Positions 1-9,600 of a stretch of DNA of 49,584 bases are shown here, in pieces. Under the pieces are notes generated by a model that was not told where the DNA came from, did not search any database, and worked only from the letters and a program-made list of their open reading frames with translations. The DNA comes from Lachnospiraceae bacterium (GTDB taxonomy: Bacteria > Bacillota > Clostridia > Lachnospirales > Lachnospiraceae), in contig JAFVCL010000089.1 of NCBI GenBank assembly GCA_017479285.1, positions 1 to 49,584 on the forward strand. Direction: 5' to 3'. Each line of letters opens with the position of its first letter. Within the stretch, counting starts at the first letter, position 1. The position numbers and the translations under genes were made by a program.

Positions 1-72
1 ATATATAATATCTTTCAATCAGCTGGATACTATAGCTTTAATTCTATACCGTTCAGGTGCGGCGGATATGAA

Positions 73-257
73 CATATAGTTTTATGAAATAGGCGAAGCG
101 CTTAGTGAGAGACATCTTTGCGGAAAATCGTGTCGCCGAAATTGTTTGAGCAGCTCGCGCCATTATAGCGCGAGCGTCGCGAGTTTGAGGCGACCGATTT
201 CGCCTTGAGCAAAGTGGCTCGAACTTAGCAGCGTATGCCCTTGAATAAAACTATATG
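73..257. repeat. 185-bp imperfect palindrome with 13-bp terminal inverted repeats (MITE/REP-like)
   Basis: The two ends are exact inverted repeats of 13 bases (73-85 and 245-257, CATATAGTTTTAT). The centre is a perfect 8-bp stem GCTCGCGC/GCGCGAGC (153-160 and 168-175) with a 7-base loop. Between them the arms still pair in part: AAATCG and GTCGCC blocks near 125-137 face GGCGACCGATTT near 193-204. The whole unit could therefore fold into one long hairpin. It holds no ORF. This layout fits a non-autonomous miniature element or a large repetitive extragenic palindrome sitting upstream of the AraC gene; no clear target-site duplication was seen. Together with bases 1-72 and 258-330, in which I see nothing else except the ribosome binding site of the next gene, it accounts for the gene-free start of the window. 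Confidence 0.6.
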
Positions 258-330
258 ATTTATAGCCGCCACGCCGTGACCGGGATAATATTAGTAAGTT
301 AAACTACAATTTATATGAGGAGAGACCACC

Positions 331-1077
331 ATGGCTTATAACCGCGAGTTTACAGACGAACTTCTTAAGAGACTGGAAAACAGCGCAATACACGCCCGGT
401 ACAAGGACGAAATCCGCTTCTACGACATTATAGCTTCGGGAAATCTCGACGAAGTAAAGCGCATAGTTTCCAATCCCGGCGATATTACAAAATACGATAA
501 TCTTACATACGGTCACCTATCCGATGATCCGGTACAGAACGCCAAATACCATGTCGCCATATCTACCGCTCTTGTTACAAGGTACTGCATAAAAAACGGC
601 CTTGACCACGAGGTTGCGTACACCTTGAGCGATGTCTATATTTTTAAAATGGATAAAATGTCAAGAATGGAGGATATAATAAATCTTCACAGCGATATGC
701 TGCTGGATTTTACAAGGCATATGGCGGAGCTTCCGAAGAAAAACATCTTCTCTCTCCAGACAGCCCAGGCAATGAATTATGTGGGAAGCCATTATACGGA
801 AGATATTAATGTCGAATCCATCGCGAAGGAGCTGGGTATCAACAGAAGCTACCTTTCAAAGCTTTTCAAAAAAAATACCGGTATCTCTTTAGGGGAGTAT
901 ATCCGTAAGGAACGCGTAAAGGCCGCAGCCAACATGCTTGAATTTTCGGATATGTCCGCCTCTGAAATAGCCGGATTACTGCATTTTTCTTCCCAGAGTC
1001 ATTTCATACAATGCTTCAAAAAAGAAATGGGATGCACACCGGCACATTACCGGAATACATCCCACCCCTCAATATAG
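331..1077 (+). CDS. AraC-family transcriptional regulator
   Basis: This is a 248-residue DNA-binding regulator. The C-terminal third (about 145-243) is a typical AraC/XylS double helix-turn-helix: first helix pair around VESIAKELGINRSYLSKLFK, second around ASEIAGLLHFSSQSHFIQCF, ending in the usual GCTPAHYR. The N-terminal 140 residues are a helical sensory region of the kind found in many clostridial AraC/YesN-like proteins; its ligand cannot be read from sequence. GAGGAGA at 317-323 lies 7 bases before the ATG and fixes the start. The gene stands alone, convergent with alr, so its targets are not indicated by an operon partner. It ends with TAG, which shows that TAG is used as a stop in this genome. 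Confidence 0.9.
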   Translation: MAYNREFTDELLKRLENSAIHARYKDEIRFYDIIASGNLDEVKRIVSNPGDITKYDNLTYGHLSDDPVQNAKYHVAISTALVTRYCIKNGLDHEVAYTLSDVYIFKMDKMSRMEDIINLHSDMLLDFTRHMAELPKKNIFSLQTAQAMNYVGSHYTEDINVESIAKELGINRSYLSKLFKKNTGISLGEYIRKERVKAAANMLEFSDMSASEIAGLLHFSSQSHFIQCFKKEMGCTPAHYRNTSHPSI

Positions 1078-1180
1078 GAAGATGAAAAAGAAATATGTAT
1101 TCTTTTCATAACCTATTATATTAAATAAATAATTAAATTATATCATTTTTGTTGTTTTTTTATAATTTTTGTATATATGA

Positions 1181-1213
1181 TTAAATGTCTAATTATATTG
1201 TTAGATGTCTAAT
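1181..1213. repeat. Pair of 13-bp direct repeats, 20-bp period
   Basis: TTAAATGTCTAAT (1181-1193) and TTAGATGTCTAAT (1201-1213) differ at one base and lie exactly 20 bases apart, about two helical turns. The second copy contains the palindrome TTAGA-TG-TCTAA. They sit in the AT-rich gap between two convergent genes, where a promoter operator is not expected. The meaning is unknown; they may mark an RNA end or a protein site. Confidence 0.4.
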
Positions 1214-1228
1214 CACTCTACTTACCGC

Positions 1229-2434
1229 TTAAACAGTCAATTCTCCGTTTCTTAAATACACCCTCGGAACCCTGTCGGAAATAAGGCAAACAAATTCATA
1301 ATTAAATCTTCCGGAGAGTCTTCCGATCTCCTCCGCAGTAATGCACTCATCTCCCATTCTGCCGAGCAAAACAACCTCATCCCCTTCGCGGACCGCGGGT
1401 GCAAGCTCTGTTACATCCACCATAAACTGGTCCATACATATCCGCCCGATTATGGGGCATCTTCTACCGTGGATAAGAACGCTCCCCTTCCCGGTAAGCA
1501 TTCTCGGGTATCCGTCTCCGTATCCCAAAGGCACCGTTGCAACCACCGTATCCTTCTTTGCGGTAAAGATTCCTCCGTAGCTTACGCTCTGTCCGGCGTG
1601 AATTGTTTTGATATAAGAAATATGGCTGTGCAGCGACATAACCGGCTTGAAATCAAACCCTTCCGCCGAAACCTCATCCGAGGGCATAAGTCCGTACAGC
1701 GTTATTCCCGCCCGGACCATATCCATATTTGCCTCCGGCATCTCCATAATCCCCGCGCTGTTAGAGCAATGCCTTATAGGTACCCGGTATCCCAGCTCCT
1801 TCTCTATCCGGTGGCAGAAATCCTTAAATAACCGGAGCTGCTCCTTTGCAGAGCTCTTATCATACTCATCCGCCCTTGCAAAATGCGTAAAAATCCCCTC
1901 TATCTCAAGCTCGCTTCTTACCAGCACATCCTTTACAAAGGCAAGTCCCTCATCGTCCGGGGTGATTCCGATACGCCCCATCCCGGTATCCACCTTTATA
2001 TGAACCTTAAGCCTTTTCCCTGCTTCCGCTGCCGCCCTGCAGAGCCCGTCGAGACAGTCCGCCCTGAACACGGCGGGTCTTATATCGTTCTTAGCAAGCT
2101 CCCCGTAACAATAGGGGAAAGTATGTCCAAGTATAAGAACCGGCTTTTCGAGACCTGCCCTTTTTAATTCCATTGCCTCTTCAAAGGAAGCGACCGCGTA
2201 GCCGAAGCAATAGTCCAGCTCTTCTAAAACCTTTCCGATCTTTGCCGCGCCGTGACCATAACCATTGGTTTTTATAACGCCGAGCATTTTTGTGCCCGGC
2301 GTTAAGTGGTCGTGCATAGAGTCCATATTATTCTCTATCGCATCGAGATTTATGACCGCATAGCCTCTCTCGTATCCCTTAAGCTGCTCCGCGTATTTTC
2401 TTTCAAACTCAGTTTGTATTTGGTGGCTGCTCAT
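1229..2434 (-). CDS. alr: Alanine racemase
   Basis: Pyridoxal-phosphate enzyme that interconverts L- and D-alanine for peptidoglycan in the cytoplasm. The PLP lysine is K55 in VIKTNGYGHG, the classic Alr signature. The C-terminal beta domain has SYGGIF, which carries the second catalytic tyrosine, followed by VPLGYGDGYPR and GRICMDQFMVD. The length of 401 residues is normal, with a slightly long N-terminus. The start overlaps the end of the upstream coiled-coil gene by 26 bases and is preceded by GAAGAAGGAAA, so the two are probably translationally linked. Belongs to the rex transcription unit. Confidence 0.95.
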   Translation of the reverse strand: MSSHQIQTEFERKYAEQLKGYERGYAVINLDAIENNMDSMHDHLTPGTKMLGVIKTNGYGHGAAKIGKVLEELDYCFGYAVASFEEAMELKRAGLEKPVLILGHTFPYCYGELAKNDIRPAVFRADCLDGLCRAAAEAGKRLKVHIKVDTGMGRIGITPDDEGLAFVKDVLVRSELEIEGIFTHFARADEYDKSSAKEQLRLFKDFCHRIEKELGYRVPIRHCSNSAGIMEMPEANMDMVRAGITLYGLMPSDEVSAEGFDFKPVMSLHSHISYIKTIHAGQSVSYGGIFTAKKDTVVATVPLGYGDGYPRMLTGKGSVLIHGRRCPIIGRICMDQFMVDVTELAPAVREGDEVVLLGRMGDECITAEEIGRLSGRFNYEFVCLISDRVPRVYLRNGELTV

Positions 2435-3092
2435 TTTCCTTCTTCTTCTCCAATTCAGCCTTAGTCATGGGATGATGCTCCTCGGGGTTGTACCGGAGGT
2501 CAAAAAGCTCCACGACCTCGGGTCCGAAGATATCATGCATGTATGAATATATCTGGTGGTTCTTGGCTTCCTTCTCCTGCTTTCGGATAAGATTCTTTTT
2601 AAGCTCGATCCTTACGGAGGTAAGCCACTCGTCAAGCTCCTCTATATCGTCGGTGTTATCCTGCATGGTCTCGTAGCAATGCTCCATGGTTACAAGCATC
2701 AGCTTCCTGTTAACCTCGTTTATCTCCCTCGGAATATCGACTATCTCGTCCTCGTATTCCTCAAGCTTTCTGTTGCAGTCCTCAACGATGCGCTTATTAT
2801 CGGCAACCTTTTTCTCCGCCGACGCGTCTCCGTTTGATGCCGCATCCACAAGAGTAACGATTTCCTCCATATAGCGCTTTTTTATCTTCTTTATCTCCTT
2901 GGTCTCGGAGTTTATCTTTCCCTGTCTCTTAAGAAGCTCGTTTAATTGCAGCTCAAGAGGCTTGACATTCTCTCTTCCCACTTCGCCAAGCAGCTTGTAC
3001 CACTTATTATCGAGAGTAAGAACCGGGATTTCCTTCCCAAGCAGCGAATCCCTGAATGAATTTTCCTTATCCTTACCGGAACTTTTTGCCAT
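2409..3092 (-). CDS. Coiled-coil hypothetical protein between rex and alr
   Basis: A 227-residue soluble, strongly charged protein. No signal peptide or membrane segment. Residues about 45-180 are rich in Lys and Glu with heptad-like spacing, consistent with long coiled coils, and the tail is polar (KKKENEQPPNTN). I do not recognise a catalytic motif or a named family. It starts 10 bases after rex ends and overlaps alr by 26 bases, so it is the middle gene of a rex-X-alr operon. The tight packing argues that it is a real, co-expressed gene; its role is unknown. Confidence 0.8.
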   Translation of the reverse strand: MAKSSGKDKENSFRDSLLGKEIPVLTLDNKWYKLLGEVGRENVKPLELQLNELLKRQGKINSETKEIKKIKKRYMEEIVTLVDAASNGDASAEKKVADNKRIVEDCNRKLEEYEDEIVDIPREINEVNRKLMLVTMEHCYETMQDNTDDIEELDEWLTSVRIELKKNLIRKQEKEAKNHQIYSYMHDIFGPEVVELFDLRYNPEEHHPMTKAELEKKKENEQPPNTN

Positions 3093-3102
3093 AAAAATCC
3101 CC

Positions 3103-3744
3103 TTATTTTTTCTCCCTGTCGTACCGGCTTATATTGTAGGACAGCTTCATGAGACTGTCTGAAAGATGTACATTCTCTACCTGAACACCCTCCGGAACAT
3201 CGAGATCCACATGGGCGAAATTCCATATGGCCCTTATCCCGTTTTCCACAAGAGTATCCACAAGCAGGGTCGCACCGGTTTTCGGGATTGTAAGTACTGC
3301 TATATCAATAGCGTTATTTCTAAGAAAATCTTCAAGATCGTTTATGTGCTTTACCTTTACTCCCCTGACATCCTTTCCGACAAGCTCCGGGTTCTTATCA
3401 AAGATTCCCTTGAAAATGAAGCCTCTTCTCTCAAAATTAAGGTAGTTGCCAAGGGCGCTGCCGAGGTTTCCCGCTCCGATAATAACAAAATTGTACTCTC
3501 TGTCCAGACCAAGTATCTTGCTGATCTCCGTAAAGAGGAAATCCACATTATAACCGTATCCCTGCTGCCCGAACCCGCCGAAATTATTAAAATCCTGTCT
3601 TATCTGTGAGGCCGTGACCCCCATAAGCGTGCTGAGCTCCTGGGAGGAGACACGCTCAACACCGTTTTCCTTGAGCTCCCCAAGGTATCTTAAATACCTT
3701 GGAAGTCTCCCTATAACAGCCTGGGAAATCCCTTTTTCCTGCAT
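3103..3744 (-). CDS. rex: Redox-sensing transcriptional repressor Rex
   Basis: Rex senses the NADH/NAD+ ratio and represses fermentation genes when NADH is low. The N-terminal winged helix contains ISQAVIGRLPRYLRYL and GVTASQIRQDFNNFGGFG, both hallmark Rex segments. The Rossmann nucleotide fold follows with VIIGAGNLGSAL, and the C-terminal helix used for domain swapping ends the protein. I chose the ATG at 3744 (213 residues): it has GGTGG 8 bases upstream and gives the family's usual N-terminus. The ATG at 3762 adds six residues but has no clear ribosome binding site. A promoter and a Rex-like operator lie directly upstream. Confidence 0.93.
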   Translation of the reverse strand: MQEKGISQAVIGRLPRYLRYLGELKENGVERVSSQELSTLMGVTASQIRQDFNNFGGFGQQGYGYNVDFLFTEISKILGLDREYNFVIIGAGNLGSALGNYLNFERRGFIFKGIFDKNPELVGKDVRGVKVKHINDLEDFLRNNAIDIAVLTIPKTGATLLVDTLVENGIRAIWNFAHVDLDVPEGVQVENVHLSDSLMKLSYNISRYDREKK

Positions 3745-3764
3745 CTTTTTACCCACCGTCATTA

Positions 3765-3786
3765 GATTGTTACTTTTTTACCAATC
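3765..3786. promoter_or_regulatory. Rex-like operator upstream of rex
   Basis: On the minus strand the core reads TTGGTAAAAAAGTAACAA, matching 12 of the 14 fixed bases of the known Rex consensus TTGTTAA-N4-TTAACAA. The flanks extend the dyad to GATTG...CAATC over 22 bp. It covers the expected transcription start of the rex promoter, the position expected for autorepression. Confidence 0.65.
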
Positions 3787-3789
3787 TAT

Positions 3790-3818
3790 ATTTTAGGTAA
3801 AAACAAATACAAAGTCAA
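3790..3818 (-). promoter_or_regulatory. Sigma-A promoter of rex operon
   Basis: Minus-strand -35 TTGACT (3813-3818), spacer of 17 bases, -10 TAAAAT (3790-3795). The predicted start is near 3783, inside the Rex-like operator, giving a leader of about 40 bases. Confidence 0.75.
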
Positions 3819-3823
3819 GTCGC

Positions 3824-3862
3824 AAAAAAAACATAAAGGGATCCCGAAGCGGAATCCCCCTT
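3824..3862 (-). terminator. Rho-independent terminator of the secreted-protein operon
   Basis: On the minus strand a G/C-rich hairpin with arms AAGGGGGATTCCG and CTTCGGGATCCCTT is followed by eight T residues (A run 3824-3831 on the plus strand). It begins 12 bases after the stop of the secreted repeat protein and just before the rex promoter, insulating the two units. Confidence 0.85.
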
Positions 3863-3874
3863 GATATATAATAT

Positions 3875-5785
3875 TTAATCCGGTATCGGCATCCAGACCA
3901 GTTCAGCCCCGGAATGATAAAGCTCATTTCCGTTCGTATCTAAAACCCTTGATCTGGGATATAAGGTTTTTTTATCTCCAACCTTGGCGTTGTTACCGTT
4001 CTCGTCATATTTATAGAAATAGGTTGTACTCTCGAGAATCTCTCCATTTCCATAATAATAATCTATCTCCCTGTAATCACCGTTGGAATATGAATACTTC
4101 ATTCCCGAATCATATACCATCACACCGGTATAGTTATCCGACTCATCAGTCTCCGATATATAGTTGTTCTCGGATACCAATACATATTTACCGTCTATAT
4201 AACCGTAAGAACTCTTTGTTTCCTTCCACTTTACATGATTACTGTCATAGTATGTCTCGGTCACAAGGTTTTTGTTCTCATCGTAGCTATACTCGATTGA
4301 ACTGTGAATATTGCCCTCCTGATCAATGTATTCATCCTTTGCGAGAAGACCTTCGGCATTATAAGTATAAATGTCTTTCCATTGAACCACATTCAATGAA
4401 ATAGGGCAGTAATCCTCCTCAGTCAGATTTCCTTTTTCGTCATAAATGTATTCACTTATGTAATCGCCGCTTCCATCACCGTTCGGATATGTGGTCTTGC
4501 TGGATTTGCAGAGTCTTTTGCCGTTTATTGTTACATAGGTACTCTCTTCCACATAACTTTGATCCGGATCCTCCGAATCCTCATAAGTTCTTTTTACCGG
4601 CTTACCGGAATCGTACACAGATGTATCAACAGTAAGGATGCTTCCCTCCGTATCATACGATGTGTATACTTCCTTGGCAATAACTCCATTCGAATCGTAA
4701 GTATACACGGTTTCATAATTCCTGTACAGATTACCCGAGTTATCCGCATATGAAGTCAAACGCCTGGTTCTGCCGTTCTCATCATATTCATAAACTGATC
4801 TGTCAGTCACTTTTCCGTCAGGGTCATAAAATGTGATAGTCTCCGGTATCCATCCGTATTTCTTTGTTACAGTGCTTCCGCCATTGTCAGCGGCGTCTCC
4901 GCTGTTGTCGCCGGTGTCCTTATTATCTGCACTGTCCGTATTGTTTCCGTTATTGCCACTATTTCCGTTATCGGTGTTGCCTCCGTTGTCGGTATTATCT
5001 TCGTTATTGCCGCTGTTTCCGTTGTCGGTATTATTTCCGTTATTGCCGTTATTTCCGTTGTCAGTATTGCTTCCGCCGTTATCTGTGTTTGCGAAATCGG
5101 ATTTGCTGTTCTCAAGCTCCTTTTTTATAACCTCCGGAGCTTCTCCGATCAGAGCTCCCGATATCTCGTTAAAGGTGTATGTCACACCGTCCGAGAGCGT
5201 AACAGTTCCCTTTGCCATAAGCCCGGTCTTATTGTCGTAATAATACACATTACCGATCTGCTCTGTATATTTTTCGTTTGCGGCTGCTTTTTCTTCGGTC
5301 ATAACATACCAGCCTTTTATCATACAACCGTTATTATCGTATCGAACCCACTTTCCGGTCTTTGATACGATGGCATTGTAAACACAATCCGCCAGTCCCG
5401 CATCAGCCTCATTTGAAATGTTTCTTATGTCCTCTTCGCTTAAAGTATCTTCATTCTGGTAAATATAAGGGATCCAGACCTCCTTATTAACAGCCTTGGC
5501 TCCGTTATATACCGAATCAAGCCAGTACCATCCGTCTGACTCTCTGTCATAGATTTCGCGCCCTCTGTTTGTACCGTCACCGAAAACGCCCTTCGCGTCA
5601 TCCACGGTTCCCTGACGGACACCATTCTCGTACCAGTACCGCTTGTTGTTCTCTCCATCTCTCCACTCGTACACATTCTCTCCGTCCATATACGCGTAGG
5701 AACCCACGCAGGGCAGCATACCGAATGCGCATACAGCGGAAAGCATGGAAACGCCAAGTTTCCTGAACATTTTTCTTGCCTTCAT
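3875..5785 (-). CDS. Secreted repeat protein: Trp/Tyr-rich cell-wall-binding-like repeats, Asn-rich linker, YD-like repeats
   Basis: 636 residues. Residues 1-32 form a signal peptide (MFRKLGVSMLSAVCAFGML then a small-residue cleavage area). Residues about 38-200 hold aromatic repeats such as NKRYWYENGVRQG, GKWVRYDNNGCMIKGW and GNVYYYDNKTGLMAKG, which resemble choline/cell-wall-binding repeats. Residues about 233-304 are a low-complexity Asn/Gly/Asp/Thr linker. The C-terminal half has YD-like units (YEYDENGRTRRLTSY, YTYDSNGVIAKEVY, YSYDENKNLVTETYY), as in RHS-type surface proteins. No LPXTG or membrane anchor, so retention would rely on the N-terminal repeats. It is the last gene after the kinase and response regulator and is preceded by AAAGGAGAG. 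Its function is unknown; a sensed or regulated envelope protein is a reasonable guess. Confidence 0.8.
   Translation of the reverse strand: MKARKMFRKLGVSMLSAVCAFGMLPCVGSYAYMDGENVYEWRDGENNKRYWYENGVRQGTVDDAKGVFGDGTNRGREIYDRESDGWYWLDSVYNGAKAVNKEVWIPYIYQNEDTLSEEDIRNISNEADAGLADCVYNAIVSKTGKWVRYDNNGCMIKGWYVMTEEKAAANEKYTEQIGNVYYYDNKTGLMAKGTVTLSDGVTYTFNEISGALIGEAPEVIKKELENSKSDFANTDNGGSNTDNGNNGNNGNNTDNGNSGNNEDNTDNGGNTDNGNSGNNGNNTDSADNKDTGDNSGDAADNGGSTVTKKYGWIPETITFYDPDGKVTDRSVYEYDENGRTRRLTSYADNSGNLYRNYETVYTYDSNGVIAKEVYTSYDTEGSILTVDTSVYDSGKPVKRTYEDSEDPDQSYVEESTYVTINGKRLCKSSKTTYPNGDGSGDYISEYIYDEKGNLTEEDYCPISLNVVQWKDIYTYNAEGLLAKDEYIDQEGNIHSSIEYSYDENKNLVTETYYDSNHVKWKETKSSYGYIDGKYVLVSENNYISETDESDNYTGVMVYDSGMKYSYSNGDYREIDYYYGNGEILESTTYFYKYDENGNNAKVGDKKTLYPRSRVLDTNGNELYHSGAELVWMPIPD
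4877..5086 (-). repeat. Asn/Gly/Asp-rich coding repeat tract
   Basis: Degenerate 9-30-base units encode NTDNGG, NGNNGNN and NGNSGNN blocks at residues about 234-303 of the secreted protein. Such internally repeated DNA can change length by slippage, altering the spacing between the wall-binding-like and YD-like halves. Confidence 0.7.
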
Positions 5786-5839
5786 TTCTCTCTCCTTTCA
5801 ACCCTTGATCCGATGATCTGTCATCTTTTGACAGGCGCG

Positions 5840-6589
5840 TTACTTTTTTGCAAAAAACTCATCAATATTCTTTATCCATTCCTGCGGTGCCATGGTCTTT
5901 AAAAGATATTTCTCCGGCTTTAGCGCAAGAACATTCATAACACTCTCCCTGTCATTTTTGGCGGTAAGGAACATAACGGGAATATTCTCCGTCGATACCT
6001 CGCTCCTTATCATCTCAAGAACCTTTGCTCCGGATATGACCGGCATCTCATAATCAAGAAGTATTAGATCCACCTTGTTTGTGGCTAAAAATGTTATGGC
6101 ATTCATTCCGGAATTTGCCATATAGACATGGTACTTTTCCGAGAGAAGCCCCTTTATCATCCTTAGCATCGCCGGGTCGTCATCCACCACAAGTATCTTC
6201 TTTCTTGCCTCGGCGAGAGTAACCGTCTCAACCGCCCTGTCCATCTTTGCCGCAAGATCCTTTACATTTAAGGGACGAACAAGTCTTTCCGCGATGGAAG
6301 CATCAAGTATCTTCCCCGCATCCTCAATCTCCTCAAGGCTTCCCACCATGAAAAGCTTCATTTCCCTCTCTATAACAAGATCATGCAGATACACAAGAAG
6401 CTCTGCCTGCTTGGAAAGCTCCGAGTCAAGATAAAGCACAGCCATCATGGGCATGTCCCCGATCTTGCTTAGTGAATTGACCCTTCCCTCACAGGGTACA
6501 ACCTCGTAATTTTCCTTCTTTAAACCGTTTATTATGGCGTTGACCATAAATCCGCCGGTCTCTCCGATTATAAGTACTCTTTTTTCCAT
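5840..6589 (-). CDS. Response regulator with degenerate plus intact receiver domain
   Basis: 249 residues in two halves. The C-terminal half (about 130-249) is a complete CheY-like receiver: acidic pocket VVDDDP, phospho-acceptor D179 in LILLDYEMP, conserved Thr in FLTAKN, and Lys in YLLK. The N-terminal half (1-120) has receiver-like length and alternating strands (RVLIIGETGG, MAVLYLDSE) but lacks the acidic triad, so it is probably an inactive pseudo-receiver. There is no DNA-binding or enzymatic output domain, so it likely works by protein contacts. It lies 54 bases after the large hybrid kinase gene, its obvious phosphodonor, and 54 bases before the secreted protein. Confidence 0.85.
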   Translation of the reverse strand: MEKRVLIIGETGGFMVNAIINGLKKENYEVVPCEGRVNSLSKIGDMPMMAVLYLDSELSKQAELLVYLHDLVIEREMKLFMVGSLEEIEDAGKILDASIAERLVRPLNVKDLAAKMDRAVETVTLAEARKKILVVDDDPAMLRMIKGLLSEKYHVYMANSGMNAITFLATNKVDLILLDYEMPVISGAKVLEMIRSEVSTENIPVMFLTAKNDRESVMNVLALKPEKYLLKTMAPQEWIKNIDEFFAKK

Positions 6590-6643
6590 ATCCGCTCCCT
6601 ATATTTTACTAAAAATATATAATAAAGAAATTACCCATTTGTA

Positions 6644-9600
6644 TTATAGTATCTGCAAAATCTCGTCTCTGTCAAGGGATGTTACAAGATCGCAGACCCT
6701 TTCAAACTTCTCCTTTTCCGCATCGGGAAAGCGGTAGTTTTTAAGCATACCGACGATCTCATCCGCCGTATCGTAATCAAAGGCGGAAACCGCCTCCTTA
6801 AGCGCTCCGTAACCCTGCGAAAGCGTATCCTCGTCTATAAGCTCCCTGTCGTCATTATCGCCGCCCTCCGTATCCGCAGGCTCCCCGTAAAGCGGGGAAA
6901 GAATCTCTTTATACCCGCGGTACATATCAAGAAGCCCCGGAGTAAGCTCATCAATCTTCTCCGTATCCTCCTTGTCTCCGCAGCTTTCAAGAAATGCCGC
7001 CTTTGCGGACAGCTCCGATGCTCCGATAAGCCTCGAAGAGCTCTTAAGGGCATGGACCTTTATCGTGTAATTCCTTATATCCCCGGATTTCCAGAGGTTT
7101 TCAATCAGGTCCGGATTTTCCTTAAGCGAAACATAAAAATCATGCACCGCCTCCTTAAGGATATCCTCCTTCATGCAGTTTGCTATTCCCGCATCGTAAT
7201 CAAGCCCCTCCGCGCCCCGCATGAAAACCTCAAATTCCGAGGGTTCTTTCCCTGAAGCCATTTCTTTATCCGCAAAAGCCTCCCCCTTTGTGCCTTCGTT
7301 TACCCCGGTAGCGCTTTTTTCGTTTTCCAGAATCGCAGCCCTGCCCTCCTCGGATTCCGGCGATAGAAGCTTGCTGTCCGGAAGATATTTCGCGAGCATC
7401 TTTTCAAGCTTATCCGCGTCGATGGGCTTTCCGAGATAATCCGTAAAGCCTGCCTTTATAAAGTTCTCCCTCGCCCCCGATACGACATTCGCGGTAAGGC
7501 AGATTACCGGCTTTCCATAGCTCAAGTTCTCTTCTGCAGGCATTTCCTTTATGTGCTGCAATGTCTCGGTTCCGTCCATCTCCGGCATACGCTGGTCCAT
7601 AAAGATAATGTCGTAGTTATTCTTCTTAACCAGTTCAAGACACTGGGCTCCGCTTGTGGCGGTATCCACCCTAAGAAGCGTTTCCTTTAAAAGCCCCTTA
7701 ATTACGGTAAGGTTCATGGGCGTATCGTCAACGACCAGTATATGTCCTTCGGGGGCAACAAAGCTTACGCTGTACTCGCTCATGCTCTCAAGGGATTTCT
7801 CGTATGTCTCGTTAAAGTCTCCTATCGGCTCTTTGTTGATTACCTTCTGTACGATCTCGAAGGAAAAATCCGAGCCCTCGCCGTAGACGCTCTTAACCAC
7901 CAGCTGGCTTCCCATCATATCGAGAAGCTGCTTTACGATGCTCATACCGAGTCCCGTGCCCTCTATCGTCCTGTTCCTGGACTCCTCTATCCTTTCAAAG
8001 GGCGAATAGAGCTTCGAGAGGTCCTCCTCCTTTATACCGATACCCGTATCGATAACATTTACCTTAAGGGCGATCTCATCCTCCGATACATACCTTGAAA
8101 CAAGCCGCATGGTCACGCTGCCCTTGGGGGTATATTTTACCGCGTTGTTAAGAATGTTTAGTATACACTGCTTTACTCTTATCTCATCGCCGTAAAGCAC
8201 ATGGGGTATATCCTTTGCCACATCTATCTTTAGCTCAAGTCCCTTATCCGCCGCCTTTGCGGACACCATGTTTATTAGATCGTTTACCACGGAGCTGAGC
8301 TCGTATTCCACGGGAAGTATCTCCATCTTTCCCGCCTCGATCTTTGAAAAATCAAGCAGATCGTTTATCAGCGCAAGCAGCGTTTTCCCCGAATTCTTAA
8401 TATCAACGGCGTACTTCTTGATAGCCTTTTCGCTGCTCTCCCGCAGTATCATCTCGTCAAGCCCCAGCACCGCGTTTATGGGAGTCCTTATCTCATGGGA
8501 TACATTCGAAAGGAAATTGCTCTTTGCCTCGCTTGCCGCCTTTGCGACTCTTAAGTCCTCCCGGAGCTGCTGCTCCTCCTTCATCTTATCGATATAAGTA
8601 TTCAGTTCTCCGACGGTGTTGTATAAGGAAGCATACAGCTCCTCGATCTCGTCACCGCTCTGGATACCGAGCTTTCCGAGCTTATTTCCGACCACAATAC
8701 GGCTTTCCGGGTCGTCCGTAAACTCCCGCATTACATCCGTCATACTCTCGATGGGGCTTGTTATAACGGTCTGGGCAAAGGCGTTAGCGATAAAGACTAT
8801 GGGGTGTATGGCACAGACCAGCATCAAAAACAGCTTAAGGTCAAATGCCACACCCTGCTCATTGTATTTAAAGCGGTTTCTCTGGGCCTCTACCTGGGCA
8901 ACCGCAAAGGTTCTGTCAAACCCGAGATTTCCCATGATCTCATTCACCGCGCCTTCATCCCTGAACAGACTCTTCATTGCGTCCGGAACCGCTTCGGTAT
9001 TGCCTTCGCCTTCCGCGGATGCCCCAGTATCATTTTCATCCCCCGAAGCCGCCCCGGTATTACTTTCATCTTCCGCGGATGCCTCCGCTTCACTTCCCGG
9101 GTTCGCCCCGGTACTTCCTTCGCCTCCGTCTTCTATCATGCTCTCGTATGCGGCAGCATCAGCCGCCTTGTTTACTACATCCGTAAGTCCCGGGATAAGG
9201 CTGTTGGCAAAGCCAGCCGCGGCGATTCCCAGTATTATTGCCTCCATTAAAAGGATTGTGAACACCTTGTCGCCTACGCCCGCTCTGCCCTTCAAAAAGC
9301 GTACTCTCTTCAACTCGTCCTTCTGTAAGGGGCCGCAGGTTCTAACCCCGAAAAACAGCTTTACCTTGTCCGGTATTCCTTTTTTTAACAGGAATGTAAG
9401 AAAACAGATCGCCACACACTGCGGTGCGACGCTGGCTATATGTATAAGCAGGCTGTCAACCTTGGTGGTCGCAAAGCTTTCCTGCCCGATCATAACAAAA
9501 ACAAAATAATAGACACCCGAGATTATAAGTCCCGTTACGATCCCGCAGATAAGCGCGGATGAAGGCTTCTCGCAATGCCTGTGCTCTACAACATAGGTAA

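Noticed and set aside
4864..5240. Long open frames on the strand opposite the Asn-rich repeat tract
   Set aside because: They arise from the low-complexity codons of the secreted protein and have no ribosome binding site or plausible composition.
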